Assembly: GCA_903896045.1 (NCBI GenBank) | Contig: CAITWD010000023.1 | Coordinates: 1-64,000, forward strand | Direction of reading: 5' to 3' | From: an uncultured Actinomycetes bacterium | Lineage (GTDB): Bacteria; Actinomycetota; Thermoleophilia; Miltoncostaeales; Miltoncostaeaceae | DNA length: 64,000 nt | Shown here: positions 24,969-32,499 of the stretch, piece by piece | Layout: each line of letters opens with the position of its first letter | Numbering within the stretch: the first letter of the stretch is position 1 | Program-made: the position numbers and the translations under genes | Notes under the pieces: generated by a model | Seen by the model: the letters and a program-made list of their open reading frames with translations, nothing else | Databases searched by the model: none | Told to the model about the DNA's origin: nothing

Positions 24969-26084
24969 TTAGGGAAGAACGAGATTGAACTGCTGGAGCC
25001 AGTCGGCCGCATACCCACCGAGCTTGTATGCATCTGGTCCGTTCTGCACGATCATCCGCCCAAGAGTGGTGGATTCTGCGAGTACCCATGAACATGTCAT
25101 CGGACTTCCACATCCGGCAGGGGCACCCGGGGGCATCGCCGTTGATGTGAAGACCCAATGCACCCGGGATGCAGATCCTTGGTACCGCGCAAGGAGTGCG
25201 AGAAAGGCGCGGGGGGTTTGGTGCCACTGGGATGCCGGTATCGGCATGATTCCCTGCGCACCGAGGTGGTACATCTCAAGATGAACCCCACCCGCCACTG
25301 CGATGCCGGGCATAACCGCCCGCCAGGTGGGGTATCGCGGGCGTCCGAGACGATCGAGGTTATGCAGGGGCCCGAGGCCCCGCGCGATTGATCCGGTCAT
25401 GCCATTGGCGATGTACACATGCACCCGGGATGCCCAGGTGCCACCCCACGGGCTCTCTGTGGCGTTGAGCAGTTGCATTGCTTGAGAGAATCGTGATGCG
25501 ACACAGTTAGGATCGATGCGCGGCAGACGCGATCCTCGTCGCGGATGTGCAGGACCGGGTTCTCCGTACGAGACCCCAATCTCATCGATCGCCACCATGT
25601 GGGCGAGCGCGCCGTAGGTGCCGCGCACGATCTGTGCACGAATGAGATTCGCGATGCTGACCGAGTCGAGTGTCGTGAACAGGGAGGCATTAATTTTGGA
25701 AATGCGATCCGGGGCGCTGTTGCCTGGAGCAAACACCCCTTCTCCTCCAGGATCCTGGCGAAATGCACCCCGTGCAGGGCTTAAGCCTCTCCCCGATACG
25801 GGGAATACGAGTTGGTGGGTCACGACGGCCGAGTCATAAATGATGCTCATCGGCATGGGTGGGCTCTGTGCGCCGATTGCGGCGGTTATCGTTGCGGCAC
25901 ACACCAGCACGGTTGCGAGCGCGGTGGCCCACCGCCGTGAGTTGCGAAGTGTTGGCACAGTCACTGTGTCGACAGAATCCCGGTTGAGCTGAACAGGTGC
26001 GCCCTCGTTACAGTTCGTTTCGTCGCGAGGAGTCCCTTTGCTCACGGGTTGGTCGCGCGACAGGATGTCGTTGGGTCGTGTCAT
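24969..26084 (-). CDS. Secreted protein of unknown function
   Basis: 371 residues from ATG 26084. A long polar N-terminus (about 50 residues) precedes one hydrophobic segment, WATALATVLVCAATITAAIGA, that acts as a signal or anchor. The remainder reads as a globular domain with AIDEIGVSYGEPGP, VHVYIANGM, VAGGVHLEMYHLGA and RVHWVFTSTAMPPG. Spaced strands with buried acidic residues (IDEIG, HLEMY) would suit a glycosidase-like barrel, but this is a guess. The frame continues upstream through the tRNA-Arg, so starts above 26084 are excluded. It converges on the DMFase-like gene with only 37 bases between the stops. No family recognised. Confidence 0.7.
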   Translation of the reverse strand: MTRPNDILSRDQPVSKGTPRDETNCNEGAPVQLNRDSVDTVTVPTLRNSRRWATALATVLVCAATITAAIGAQSPPMPMSIIYDSAVVTHQLVFPVSGRGLSPARGAFRQDPGGEGVFAPGNSAPDRISKINASLFTTLDSVSIANLIRAQIVRGTYGALAHMVAIDEIGVSYGEPGPAHPRRGSRLPRIDPNCVASRFSQAMQLLNATESPWGGTWASRVHVYIANGMTGSIARGLGPLHNLDRLGRPRYPTWRAVMPGIAVAGGVHLEMYHLGAQGIMPIPASQWHQTPRAFLALLARYQGSASRVHWVFTSTAMPPGAPAGCGSPMTCSWVLAESTTLGRMIVQNGPDAYKLGGYAADWLQQFNLVLP

Positions 26085-26132
26085 CCTTGTCAGATACTGT
26101 GACAGGTACGTGCGGCTGATTGCTGTACAGGA

Positions 26133-26205
26133 GCCCCCGTAGCTCAGGGGATAGAGCACAGGTTTCCTAAACCTGGTGTCGCATGTTCGAATCATGCCGG
26201 GGGCA
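26133..26205 (+). tRNA. tRNA-Arg (CCT anticodon)
   Basis: 73 bases: acceptor stem GCCCCCG/CGGGGGC with discriminator A, D-arm AGCTCAGGGGATAGAGC, anticodon stem CAGGT/ACCTG with loop TTCCTAA (anticodon CCT, reading AGG), T-arm ATGTTCGAATCAT. CCA is not encoded. It is divergent from the secreted-protein gene at 26084, with about 48 bases shared for both promoters. Confidence 0.95.
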
Positions 26206-26397
26206 TTGCAGTCATCGAGTGGGCGTTTGGGGGCCGCCTCATTGTCGGATACTCTGCCGGCGAGGTGTCACGTTCTTGTGTACACGTGGTCGCTCGTCTC
26301 ATGTCGACGGGATCATCCTTCATGAAACATCTGATGATGCCGCTGTATTGAGTGCACCGGCAGCCTATGTTCACGTCGAATAGTTTTGGAACTTGGT

Positions 26398-27066
26398 ATG
26401 AAGAGCATCATCCTGAATGACGCGCAGGACACGCTTCCGGCAATTTTTGGGCTTGGGGCAGGGGGGCATGCGCGAAGTGTCCTTGAGGCCATTCGTAGCG
26501 CGGGAATATATGCGCCGATTGGCCTGATCGATGACAACACGCACGCCCATGGCACACTCGTCCTCGACGTCTTAGTGCGTGGTGGCCGCGACCAGCTTGA
26601 CGTGCTGCGCGCACATGCGGCGCATGCATTTGTAGGGGTTGGGGGGCTGAATGCCCCGGGCAGTCGCGAACGTGTCTTTTTGTTGTTGCGCAGCGAGGGG
26701 TTTACCCTTCCGGAAATTATTGATGCACGTGCGCATCTCGCGCCATCGGCGACGCTTGGATCTGGCGCCCAGATACTTGCCGGATCCGTGGTTGATAGTG
26801 AAGTGGTCATCGGGGAGAACACGATCGTGAATCTCGGTGCGGTGATCGCCCATCAAAGTGTGGTGGGTGCGCATGCGCATATTGCGCCCGGGGCCATTCT
26901 GTGCGGCGATGTCACGATTGGGCAAGGAACCCACATCGGTGCAGGCGCTGTTGTGCTGGAGGGGCGCACTGTGGGGGCCAATGTAATGGTCGGTGCTGGG
27001 GCAGTCGTGACACGCGATATTGCCGACGGACTCGTCGTGATTGGGACTCCCGCTCGCCCGCTCTGA
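26398..27066 (+). CDS. NeuD-like sugar O-acyltransferase (left-handed beta-helix)
   Basis: 222 residues. The N-terminal half is a small Rossmann domain (about 10-95) with FGLGAGGHARSVLEAI and the GLIDDN strand; the C-terminal half is a left-handed beta-helix built from hexapeptide repeats (LAPSATLGSGAQILAGSVV, then IVNLGAVIAHQ, GTHIGAGAVV, NVMVGAGAVV). This is the layout of NeuD/PglD acetyltransferases, which use acetyl-CoA to acylate nucleotide sugars for surface glycans. The usual His of the active site can be assigned to AVIAHQSVVG. I choose ATG 26398; an in-frame TTG at 26386 is possible. The gene stands alone after tRNA-Arg. Confidence 0.85.
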   Translation: MKSIILNDAQDTLPAIFGLGAGGHARSVLEAIRSAGIYAPIGLIDDNTHAHGTLVLDVLVRGGRDQLDVLRAHAAHAFVGVGGLNAPGSRERVFLLLRSEGFTLPEIIDARAHLAPSATLGSGAQILAGSVVDSEVVIGENTIVNLGAVIAHQSVVGAHAHIAPGAILCGDVTIGQGTHIGAGAVVLEGRTVGANVMVGAGAVVTRDIADGLVVIGTPARPL

Positions 27067-27151
27067 GCAGATGTTCACGTTGGGGCGGGCCCGGCATGAC
27101 ATCACCGTGATGATGCGTGTGGGAGATCGCGGCACCTCGTGTGATCTACAT

Positions 27152-27172
27152 CGGTGGGTACCAGCCCCACCG
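27152..27172. terminator. Hairpin in convergent intergenic region
   Basis: CGGTGGG / CCCACCG form a perfect 7-bp stem around a 7-base loop (TACCAGC), 85 bases after the acyltransferase stop. Together with the longer hairpin at 27183 it occupies the 167-base gap between two converging genes. No U-tract. Confidence 0.5.
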
Positions 27173-27182
27173 TGTGGTGCGC

Positions 27183-27218
27183 ACCAATGGACGGCGCATG
27201 TGCGCGCCATCCATTGGT
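27183..27218. terminator. Long hairpin, likely bidirectional terminator
   Basis: ACCAATGGA pairs with TCCATTGGT (9 bp) and, after one C/A mismatch, GGCGC pairs with GCGCC, with loop ATGTGC. This 36-base stem-loop lies 16 bases beyond the stop of the minus-strand gene ending at 27234 and faces the acyltransferase from the other side. The location and strength fit transcription termination in both directions. Confidence 0.65.
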
Positions 27219-27233
27219 CGACACGTGATGCAA

Positions 27234-27884
27234 CTACGCCGAGACGGGTCCTTCTCCGCCGGGGTAACAGAATGCGGCGTCTGGGGAATAGAAGCCCCAC
27301 GTCACCTCGAGCGGGCTCGCCGGTCGCAACGCGTAGATGGAATGCGTCGGGTCCAGGAACTCCATGGCTGTGACCTGCCAACCGGCGACCATTGAGGCGA
27401 CGAAAGGATAGAAGCCACGAGTCAGCTGGCCGTCGATCTTGGTGAGGTAGCTGAGCTGTCCGCGTCCGACAACTGCAATGTCATCACCGACTGTTGCTGT
27501 CGTGCGGATGAGCGGAGTGCCATTTTGCGAGGTGGTGGCAGTCAGGACGCCATTTGCGATCTCAAGGACTGTCTGGCCACCGGTTTGGGCCGGGGTGCCA
27601 CGCTCTGCCGCGTAGGCGGTCATGTCCTCATTGGAGTTGATGTAGTGGGTCCACCAACGCCCAGGAATGCCTTGGGGAGAATCTTGTCCTTGCACATCGA
27701 GGCCGGCATAGGTGAGCGAGTAGGGCTCGAAGCCAGAGGTGTCGTCGGCGGAATCGACAACGTATTGGTTGATAAAACACTGGGCGTTCTCGGCGAGCGA
27801 GAGCTCTGCCGGCACGAGCGCACGCACGGCGGCGATGTCTTCAGGGACCCATGTGAAGTACAACATCCTGCTGCGGATAACCAT
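27234..27884 (-). CDS. Acetoacetate decarboxylase-like protein
   Basis: 216 residues. The run MLYFTWVPEDIAAVRALVP with ELSL, then INQYVVDSAD, YSLTYAGLDV and a C-terminal region with LDPTHSIYALRPASPLEV follow the ligand-binding beta-barrel pattern of the acetoacetate decarboxylase superfamily, many members of which have other substrates. I do not see the paired-lysine (EKxxK) active site of true acetoacetate decarboxylase, so the reaction is uncertain. It could form part of a minus-strand set with the aldo/keto reductase and acetolactate decarboxylase upstream, although the gap to the reductase is 151 bases and shows no clear promoter. Confidence 0.5.
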   Translation of the reverse strand: MVIRSRMLYFTWVPEDIAAVRALVPAELSLAENAQCFINQYVVDSADDTSGFEPYSLTYAGLDVQGQDSPQGIPGRWWTHYINSNEDMTAYAAERGTPAQTGGQTVLEIANGVLTATTSQNGTPLIRTTATVGDDIAVVGRGQLSYLTKIDGQLTRGFYPFVASMVAGWQVTAMEFLDPTHSIYALRPASPLEVTWGFYSPDAAFCYPGGEGPVSA

Positions 27885-28035
27885 TTGGGGTGCATAGAGA
27901 GAGGAGATAGGGGGCGTCCTTTGTCACGATTGACTCGAAAAGTCCCCTTCACTGTACGCCCTCCCAAACGCCTCGGAAAAAGGCTTGCCAAACGTGGAAT
28001 GAAGGGTGCTCTATCGACCTCTCGTTGCCCTCGAT

Positions 28036-29037
28036 CTAGTTATCGTGCTCACTATCGAGGTGCGCCATGGCGTATTCGGCGTACCGGGCACCAGCTGCCT
28101 CGGTGGCGGGCATTGCCGCTTCAATGCGCGCGCGCATCTCGTCGTTCAGGGTGAGATCAAATGCCCCAAATGCTTCATCTAAGCGTGCGCGAGTGCGCGC
28201 CCCGATCAGCGGAATGATTGAGGTATCTCGATCGAGCACCCAGGCGATGGCGACCTGTGCGACTGATGCGCCGATCTGGTCCGCAACGGAACGTAGCGAC
28301 TCGACCAGTGCGAGGTTCCGGGCAAGGTTGTCGTTGCCAAAGCGCGGGCTGTGGGCACGAAAATCTGTTGCGCCCAGGACGCGATCTGCGGTCCAATGAC
28401 CGGAGATCAACCCGCGGGAGAGCACACCGTACGCAGTCACCGCGATACCGAGTTCTCGACAGGCCGGGAAGATGCGCTCCTCGGGGCCACGCGAGATCAG
28501 CGAGTACTCGATTTGGAGATCACAGATGGGATGGACAGCTGCTGCGCGCCGGAGAGTCGTTGCCCCAACTTCTGAGAGGCCGATGTAGCGCACATACCCC
28601 GCCTCAACGAGCTCGGCAATCGCGCCAACGGTTTCCTCAATCGGGACATTGGGGTCAAGGCGCGCCGGTCGGTAAATATCTATGTAGTCGGTCCCCAAAC
28701 GACGCAAGGTGTAACTCAGTGCTGTTTTGACCGCTGACGGACGAGCATCAAAGCCGACCCAGCCTCCGCTCGGATCGCGTTGCGCGCCGAACTTCACGCT
28801 GATCAATAGGTCCTCGCGCCGCTGGTGTTCGATTGCGCGGCCGATGAGCATCTCGTTGTGCCCCATCCCGTAAAAGTCACCTGTGTCGAGAAGCGTGATG
28901 CCCCGATCGATCGCCGCGTGAATCGTTGCAATCGATTCATTGATATCGGCGTCACCGTAAAAATCCGACATTCCCATGCAGCCGAGGCCGAAGGCATGTG
29001 TGCGGGGGCCATGGGATCCGAGTTGGCGAGTGGGCAT
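28036..29037 (-). CDS. Aldo/keto reductase
   Basis: 333 residues from ATG 29037, which has a good Shine-Dalgarno (GAGGAA) upstream; the longer frame to 29163 is not needed. NADPH-dependent carbonyl reductase barrel: FGLGCMGMSDFYG, the catalytic Asp/Tyr in LLDTGDFYGMG, Lys in ISVKFG, then YIDIYRPARLDPNVP, GYVRYIGLSEVG and the cofactor-binding IPLIGARTRARLDE. The usual active-site His position reads RPARLD, as in the AKR13-like group (YQPARLD). Substrate is unknown; proximity to alsD makes a small ketone or diketone conceivable. Confidence 0.9.
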   Translation of the reverse strand: MPTRQLGSHGPRTHAFGLGCMGMSDFYGDADINESIATIHAAIDRGITLLDTGDFYGMGHNEMLIGRAIEHQRREDLLISVKFGAQRDPSGGWVGFDARPSAVKTALSYTLRRLGTDYIDIYRPARLDPNVPIEETVGAIAELVEAGYVRYIGLSEVGATTLRRAAAVHPICDLQIEYSLISRGPEERIFPACRELGIAVTAYGVLSRGLISGHWTADRVLGATDFRAHSPRFGNDNLARNLALVESLRSVADQIGASVAQVAIAWVLDRDTSIIPLIGARTRARLDEAFGAFDLTLNDEMRARIEAAMPATEAAGARYAEYAMAHLDSEHDN

Positions 29038-29189
29038 GGGCGAGTTCCTCGGTCGGCGGAGAGTGAACAATAGGCGTGGGCCACCACAATGACCCGACCT
29101 GCAAGGTACACACCTTTGGGTGCGGCGACGCGCAACAACGCACTTCTCTGCTCCGGTGACCACGGCCTCTCGCGCGTGATGGGAGTGGC

Positions 29190-30026
29190 CTAGGCGTCGC
29201 CGTGGGGGGCGGTGTGATCGCCTTCAATCTGTGTGAGTACGTCGGTGGTGAGGGCATCTAACGCAGATGCCGCGCGCGCCCCATCGCTCTCGAGCAGCAG
29301 ATCGGAACCGTAATCAACGCTGATGCGCCCATGGGCGCAGGTGACCGAAATGACATGGCCGCCCTGGGTTCGGTCATCAGAGACGAAGTGCAGATGGAAT
29401 CCGGGGATTTCGATGTCGGCGATCTCCCCGGGAAAACGAAATCCCACAAGCGTTCCGGTGGCCTGGGGAAGGTGCCATTCAACCTGGTGCTGCACGACCT
29501 CGGTGAGCGGTGGGTATGGCGGGTGTTGACGGTGGACACTGCGCAAATGGAGGTGTGAGAATGCACCGTCAATGCGTAGTGCGACGATCGGCGTCTGTGC
29601 TGGTACGTGGGCATCGATGGCCCGAGTGAACTCCTTCCATTCGGCAGGAGTATGGATGTCCCACGACACTTGGGGCTGGAATGGGCACAGCACCGCAAAC
29701 GGGATCAGAGTGGTTGGCGCAACCGGATCCACCACACCGCTGGCACGAGCGGCAAATGGCTCCCCGTCGAGCACGATCAGCTCTCCATCGAGTTCCTCGA
29801 GTGTGCCGATACCAAAGTTTCCATGGGCAAGGAGTTCTGACAGCGGCATTTCCCCTGCGTAGTTGCCATGAAGAAGGCCAGAGATCGTGCCGACTTGGAA
29901 TGCCTGATGGCGATGCGTGGGGGCCGCACGAAACCCATCGCGGGTCAGTGTGCGGAGATGAAGTGAACCGATCAAACGGTCATCGAGGATGTCTCGAGGC
30001 ACGAGCGGGAGTCTATCGCTGATCAC
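29190..30026 (-). CDS. alsD: Alpha-acetolactate decarboxylase
   Basis: 278 residues from GTG 30026, with GAGG a few bases upstream. It decarboxylates 2-acetolactate to acetoin. Family marks include FQVGTISGLLHGNYAGEM at the N-terminal substrate-binding side, GNFGIGTLEELDGELIVLDG, and the zinc site GFHLHFVSDDRTQGGH with three His, plus the conserved Glu upstream in EVVQHQVEW. Length is typical (about 240-280). No acetolactate synthase or butanediol dehydrogenase is adjacent; the aldo/keto reductase follows 152 bases downstream on the same strand. Confidence 0.9.
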   Translation of the reverse strand: MISDRLPLVPRDILDDRLIGSLHLRTLTRDGFRAAPTHRHQAFQVGTISGLLHGNYAGEMPLSELLAHGNFGIGTLEELDGELIVLDGEPFAARASGVVDPVAPTTLIPFAVLCPFQPQVSWDIHTPAEWKEFTRAIDAHVPAQTPIVALRIDGAFSHLHLRSVHRQHPPYPPLTEVVQHQVEWHLPQATGTLVGFRFPGEIADIEIPGFHLHFVSDDRTQGGHVISVTCAHGRISVDYGSDLLLESDGARAASALDALTTDVLTQIEGDHTAPHGDA

Positions 30027-30142
30027 ATGATGGCCTCGTGAGGCTGCGTCTGTCTGATCGACGAAGGTGATGCCGAGATGGGTTGATCAATTGGGATTTC
30101 GATGGCAAACTTTTTTTCGGCCCAACGACAATCAATCGCCCA

Positions 30143-31096
30143 ATGCAAACGAGACTTTCTGCACACATCGCTCGCTTGGGAGACGTTTCTCCCTACCTCC
30201 CTCCCCGCCCGGCACGTGGTCGGTCGTGGCTCGAGGATGCCCAGCGAAAAATCGCTCGTGGTGATCTGCCTGGTGCCGCGTACGCGGCGCGACGTGCAAT
30301 CGCCGCGGATGCAAGCCTCGATGACGCCCGCCACATCCTTGGGCACACGGAACTCGGACCCGAGTGGTATGTCGATACGCTCGCCGCGCTGCACCGGGTG
30401 CTACGTCCGCAGCGCTATCTCGAGATCGGGACGAATACCGGCACAACATTCGCGCTCGCAGATCCGTCAATCCGTGCGGTCGGTGTCGATCCGGAGCCTC
30501 TTGGACCCGCGCACATTCCAGATGGCCACCACATCTATCCCGAGACAAGCGACGGCTTCTTTGCCACCCATTCTCGTGATGAGGTGTGTGGCGGACCCGT
30601 GGATTTTGCGTTCATCGACGGGATGCACCTTTTCGAATATGCCCTTCGTGATTTCATCAATGTCGAGAGGTGGTCGAGCCCGGACACGGTCGTGGTCCTA
30701 CACGACACCTATCCCTTCGATCACGTCAGTGCGAACCGTCGGACCCATCACGCTGCGGTCAACCGCTATCACGAGACATTTCGTCGGGTGACGAACCAGA
30801 ACTCCGTGTTTTGGACTGGGGATGTCTGGCGTCTGGTCATGATCTTGCGCGTCCACCGGCCCGACCTGGTGATCCGCACGATCCCGGTACGCCCTACGGG
30901 GCTCACAGTGGTGATGCATCTCGATCCGCAGTCGCGGGTCCTCTCTGATGGATATCGGTCGCTGGTCGCCGCCTATCGTCGGGTGCGCTTGCAGACCTTT
31001 GACATCAATAAGCGAGATATCCTCGGGATCGATCAGCGCCCGGTTGAGCAAGTTGTGTCGAGCGCCGGGATTTCGACGCACCCAGGTCACGACTGA
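30143..31096 (+). CDS. Class I SAM-dependent methyltransferase (Methyltransf_24-like)
   Basis: About 317 residues from ATG 30143 (a TTG at 30083 would extend it by 20). The SAM-binding core is YLEIGTNTGTTFALA, VGVDPEP and VDFAFIDGMHLFEYALRD, then VVLHDTYP. An N-terminal helical region of about 70 residues (WLEDAQRKIARGDLPGAAY) looks like TPR-style helices. Members of this group methylate small hydroxylated compounds or sugars of surface glycolipids. It is divergent from alsD. Substrate unknown. Confidence 0.8.
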   Translation: MQTRLSAHIARLGDVSPYLPPRPARGRSWLEDAQRKIARGDLPGAAYAARRAIAADASLDDARHILGHTELGPEWYVDTLAALHRVLRPQRYLEIGTNTGTTFALADPSIRAVGVDPEPLGPAHIPDGHHIYPETSDGFFATHSRDEVCGGPVDFAFIDGMHLFEYALRDFINVERWSSPDTVVVLHDTYPFDHVSANRRTHHAAVNRYHETFRRVTNQNSVFWTGDVWRLVMILRVHRPDLVIRTIPVRPTGLTVVMHLDPQSRVLSDGYRSLVAAYRRVRLQTFDINKRDILGIDQRPVEQVVSSAGISTHPGHD

Positions 31097-31136
31097 TCGG
31101 CGCCACCGTGCGCGGTTGTCGATAGGTTGCGATGAC

Positions 31137-31559
31137 CTACTTCGCGATTCCTTGCGTGATCGGTTGATAACGGGCGACTGCGAATCCAAGCAGAAGCGGT
31201 ACCACGACCGCGAACACGACCAGCATTCCGATCAAAATCCCGAGGGGCTCGCCTCTCGTGCCGTCATAGATGAACGCGTAGCCGATCATGCCTGCGATGA
31301 CCGCGTAGCCAAGAAGCGCCCATCCTGCGACGCGCCAGAAGGCATTCCATGCAAATGGTCGCAGCCGAACCAAAAGCACGACATCGACGATCACCAGCAG
31401 CACTGCAGCGGCAAGAAGAAGAATCGCCGGTGTCAGTGAGATCGACCCGGGAATCTGCGCGGCCATATAAATCCCGCCGATGATCACGAGGACCATCGGT
31501 GCGATCGCGAGTTCTGCGATTGGTGGGATCTTTCTGGGTGCGCGGTCCTGTGTGCTCAT
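31137..31559 (-). CDS. Small four-helix membrane protein
   Basis: 140 residues with four hydrophobic helices (about 17-37, 43-65, 74-95, 105-127). No catalytic motif or known family recognised. Its ATG overlaps the stop of the upstream membrane-protein gene (ATGA), so the two are probably made as a pair. Confidence 0.75.
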   Translation of the reverse strand: MSTQDRAPRKIPPIAELAIAPMVLVIIGGIYMAAQIPGSISLTPAILLLAAAVLLVIVDVVLLVRLRPFAWNAFWRVAGWALLGYAVIAGMIGYAFIYDGTRGEPLGILIGMLVVFAVVVPLLLGFAVARYQPITQGIAK

Positions 31560-32170
31560 TGGCTCGACACCCGGGTCATGATGATGAGCGTCGCGACTTG
31601 CATGGCACCAGTGATCCCCGCGGTGTAGATGAATCGTTTCATCAGCCGTCCAATGAGCTCGCCATCAGGTGTGGGTTTTTTGAGCTCGAAGAGGACTGCC
31701 AGATTCGCCGGCTCCAGAATGCCAATGGCAATTGTCGCCATCACTCCAACGATGATGAATGACGCGACGAGCCAGGCGTGATTGGGCGATGAGGAGGAGA
31801 GGTTGCCCAGGTGTCGGGCGAGTTGCCATCCCGAAGCCAGTGTCATGGTCACCAGCGTCGGCATCAGTAGCAACATCTTGGGCATGAATCTGGTGGTGAA
31901 TTCAATCCGCGCGGGGACCGACATACGCCCAATAATCGGGCCAAGCAGGAGCCCAACGAAGAGGTCGACTCCGGTCCAGAGCCCGCCACCAACGACGTGG
32001 AAAAAGGTGAGCGCCCAGAGTTGGTTGCTTGCGATTGCAATGACAAGCCCCGCCACGGCAAGGACGACAATCGGGATGCCGCGGGTCGGCACAATCTGAA
32101 ATTCGGGAACAGGTGGCGGTCCGCCATGGGCCTCTGGATGTGCCGAGACGGCGGTCACGTTGGAGGTCAT
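31556..32170 (-). CDS. Multi-pass membrane protein (DUF2269-like)
   Basis: 204 residues. After a Pro-rich N-terminus there are five hydrophobic helices; the second carries HVVGGGLWTGVDLFVGLLLG and a later one MKRFIYTAGITGAMQV. His-containing helices that begin FFHVVGG(A/G)LW are typical of the DUF2269/CopD-like membrane families, some of which bind heme or copper, though that is only a resemblance here. GGAG lies 8 bases before the ATG. It forms a two-gene operon with the four-helix protein. Confidence 0.72.
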   Translation of the reverse strand: MTSNVTAVSAHPEAHGGPPPVPEFQIVPTRGIPIVVLAVAGLVIAIASNQLWALTFFHVVGGGLWTGVDLFVGLLLGPIIGRMSVPARIEFTTRFMPKMLLLMPTLVTMTLASGWQLARHLGNLSSSSPNHAWLVASFIIVGVMATIAIGILEPANLAVLFELKKPTPDGELIGRLMKRFIYTAGITGAMQVATLIIMTRVSSQ

Positions 32171-32385
32171 GTGTGCGTCTCCGTTCCCGTAGCTATGCCT
32201 GGGATGGCCCGAGTTTCCAGACCGGTATGGAGGAATCTATTCGTGCAGTCCTCACGCGTCAATCCGTAGTGATATGCGTGTTTGAGGAGGGAATATGGGA
32301 GGGCTCCTCGGGGTTTTCCCTCATCGATGCTGCGTCCCATCCGGATGCTGGGGGTACTCAGACACACATAGATTTCTTTTCGCCA
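32171..32385. other. Intergenic region upstream of the acyl-CoA ligase operon
   Basis: With the 110 bases that follow, this is the only gap above 300 bases in the window. It separates the minus-strand membrane-protein pair from the plus-strand ligase operon and must hold both promoters. A TAGATT hexamer at 32369-32374 is a possible -10 box for the plus strand. I see no hairpin, repeat or RNA gene. Confidence 0.5.
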
Positions 32386-32499
32386 ATGGAGGTCTCCGCT
32401 GTGTGTCCGTTGTGTGGTGTGCGGTCCCATGAATCGTCTGCGATGTGGTGGCTATTTCCGCATCGAAGCATGCATGGGTCAGGTTGTCTGTGCCAATGA
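32386..32499 (+). CDS. Possible 37-residue zinc-knuckle-like microprotein
   Basis: A short frame from ATG 32386 encodes MEVSAVCPLCGVRSHESS followed by a stretch with two His residues and a C-terminal CLCQ. The CPLCG knuckle plus downstream His/Cys could bind zinc. Its TGA overlaps the ligase ATG exactly as ATGA, the same coupling used by real gene pairs throughout this window. No Shine-Dalgarno is visible; a TAGATT box lies 11 bases upstream. It may equally be chance or leader-peptide sequence. Confidence 0.25.
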   Translation: MEVSAVCPLCGVRSHESSAMWWLFPHRSMHGSGCLCQ

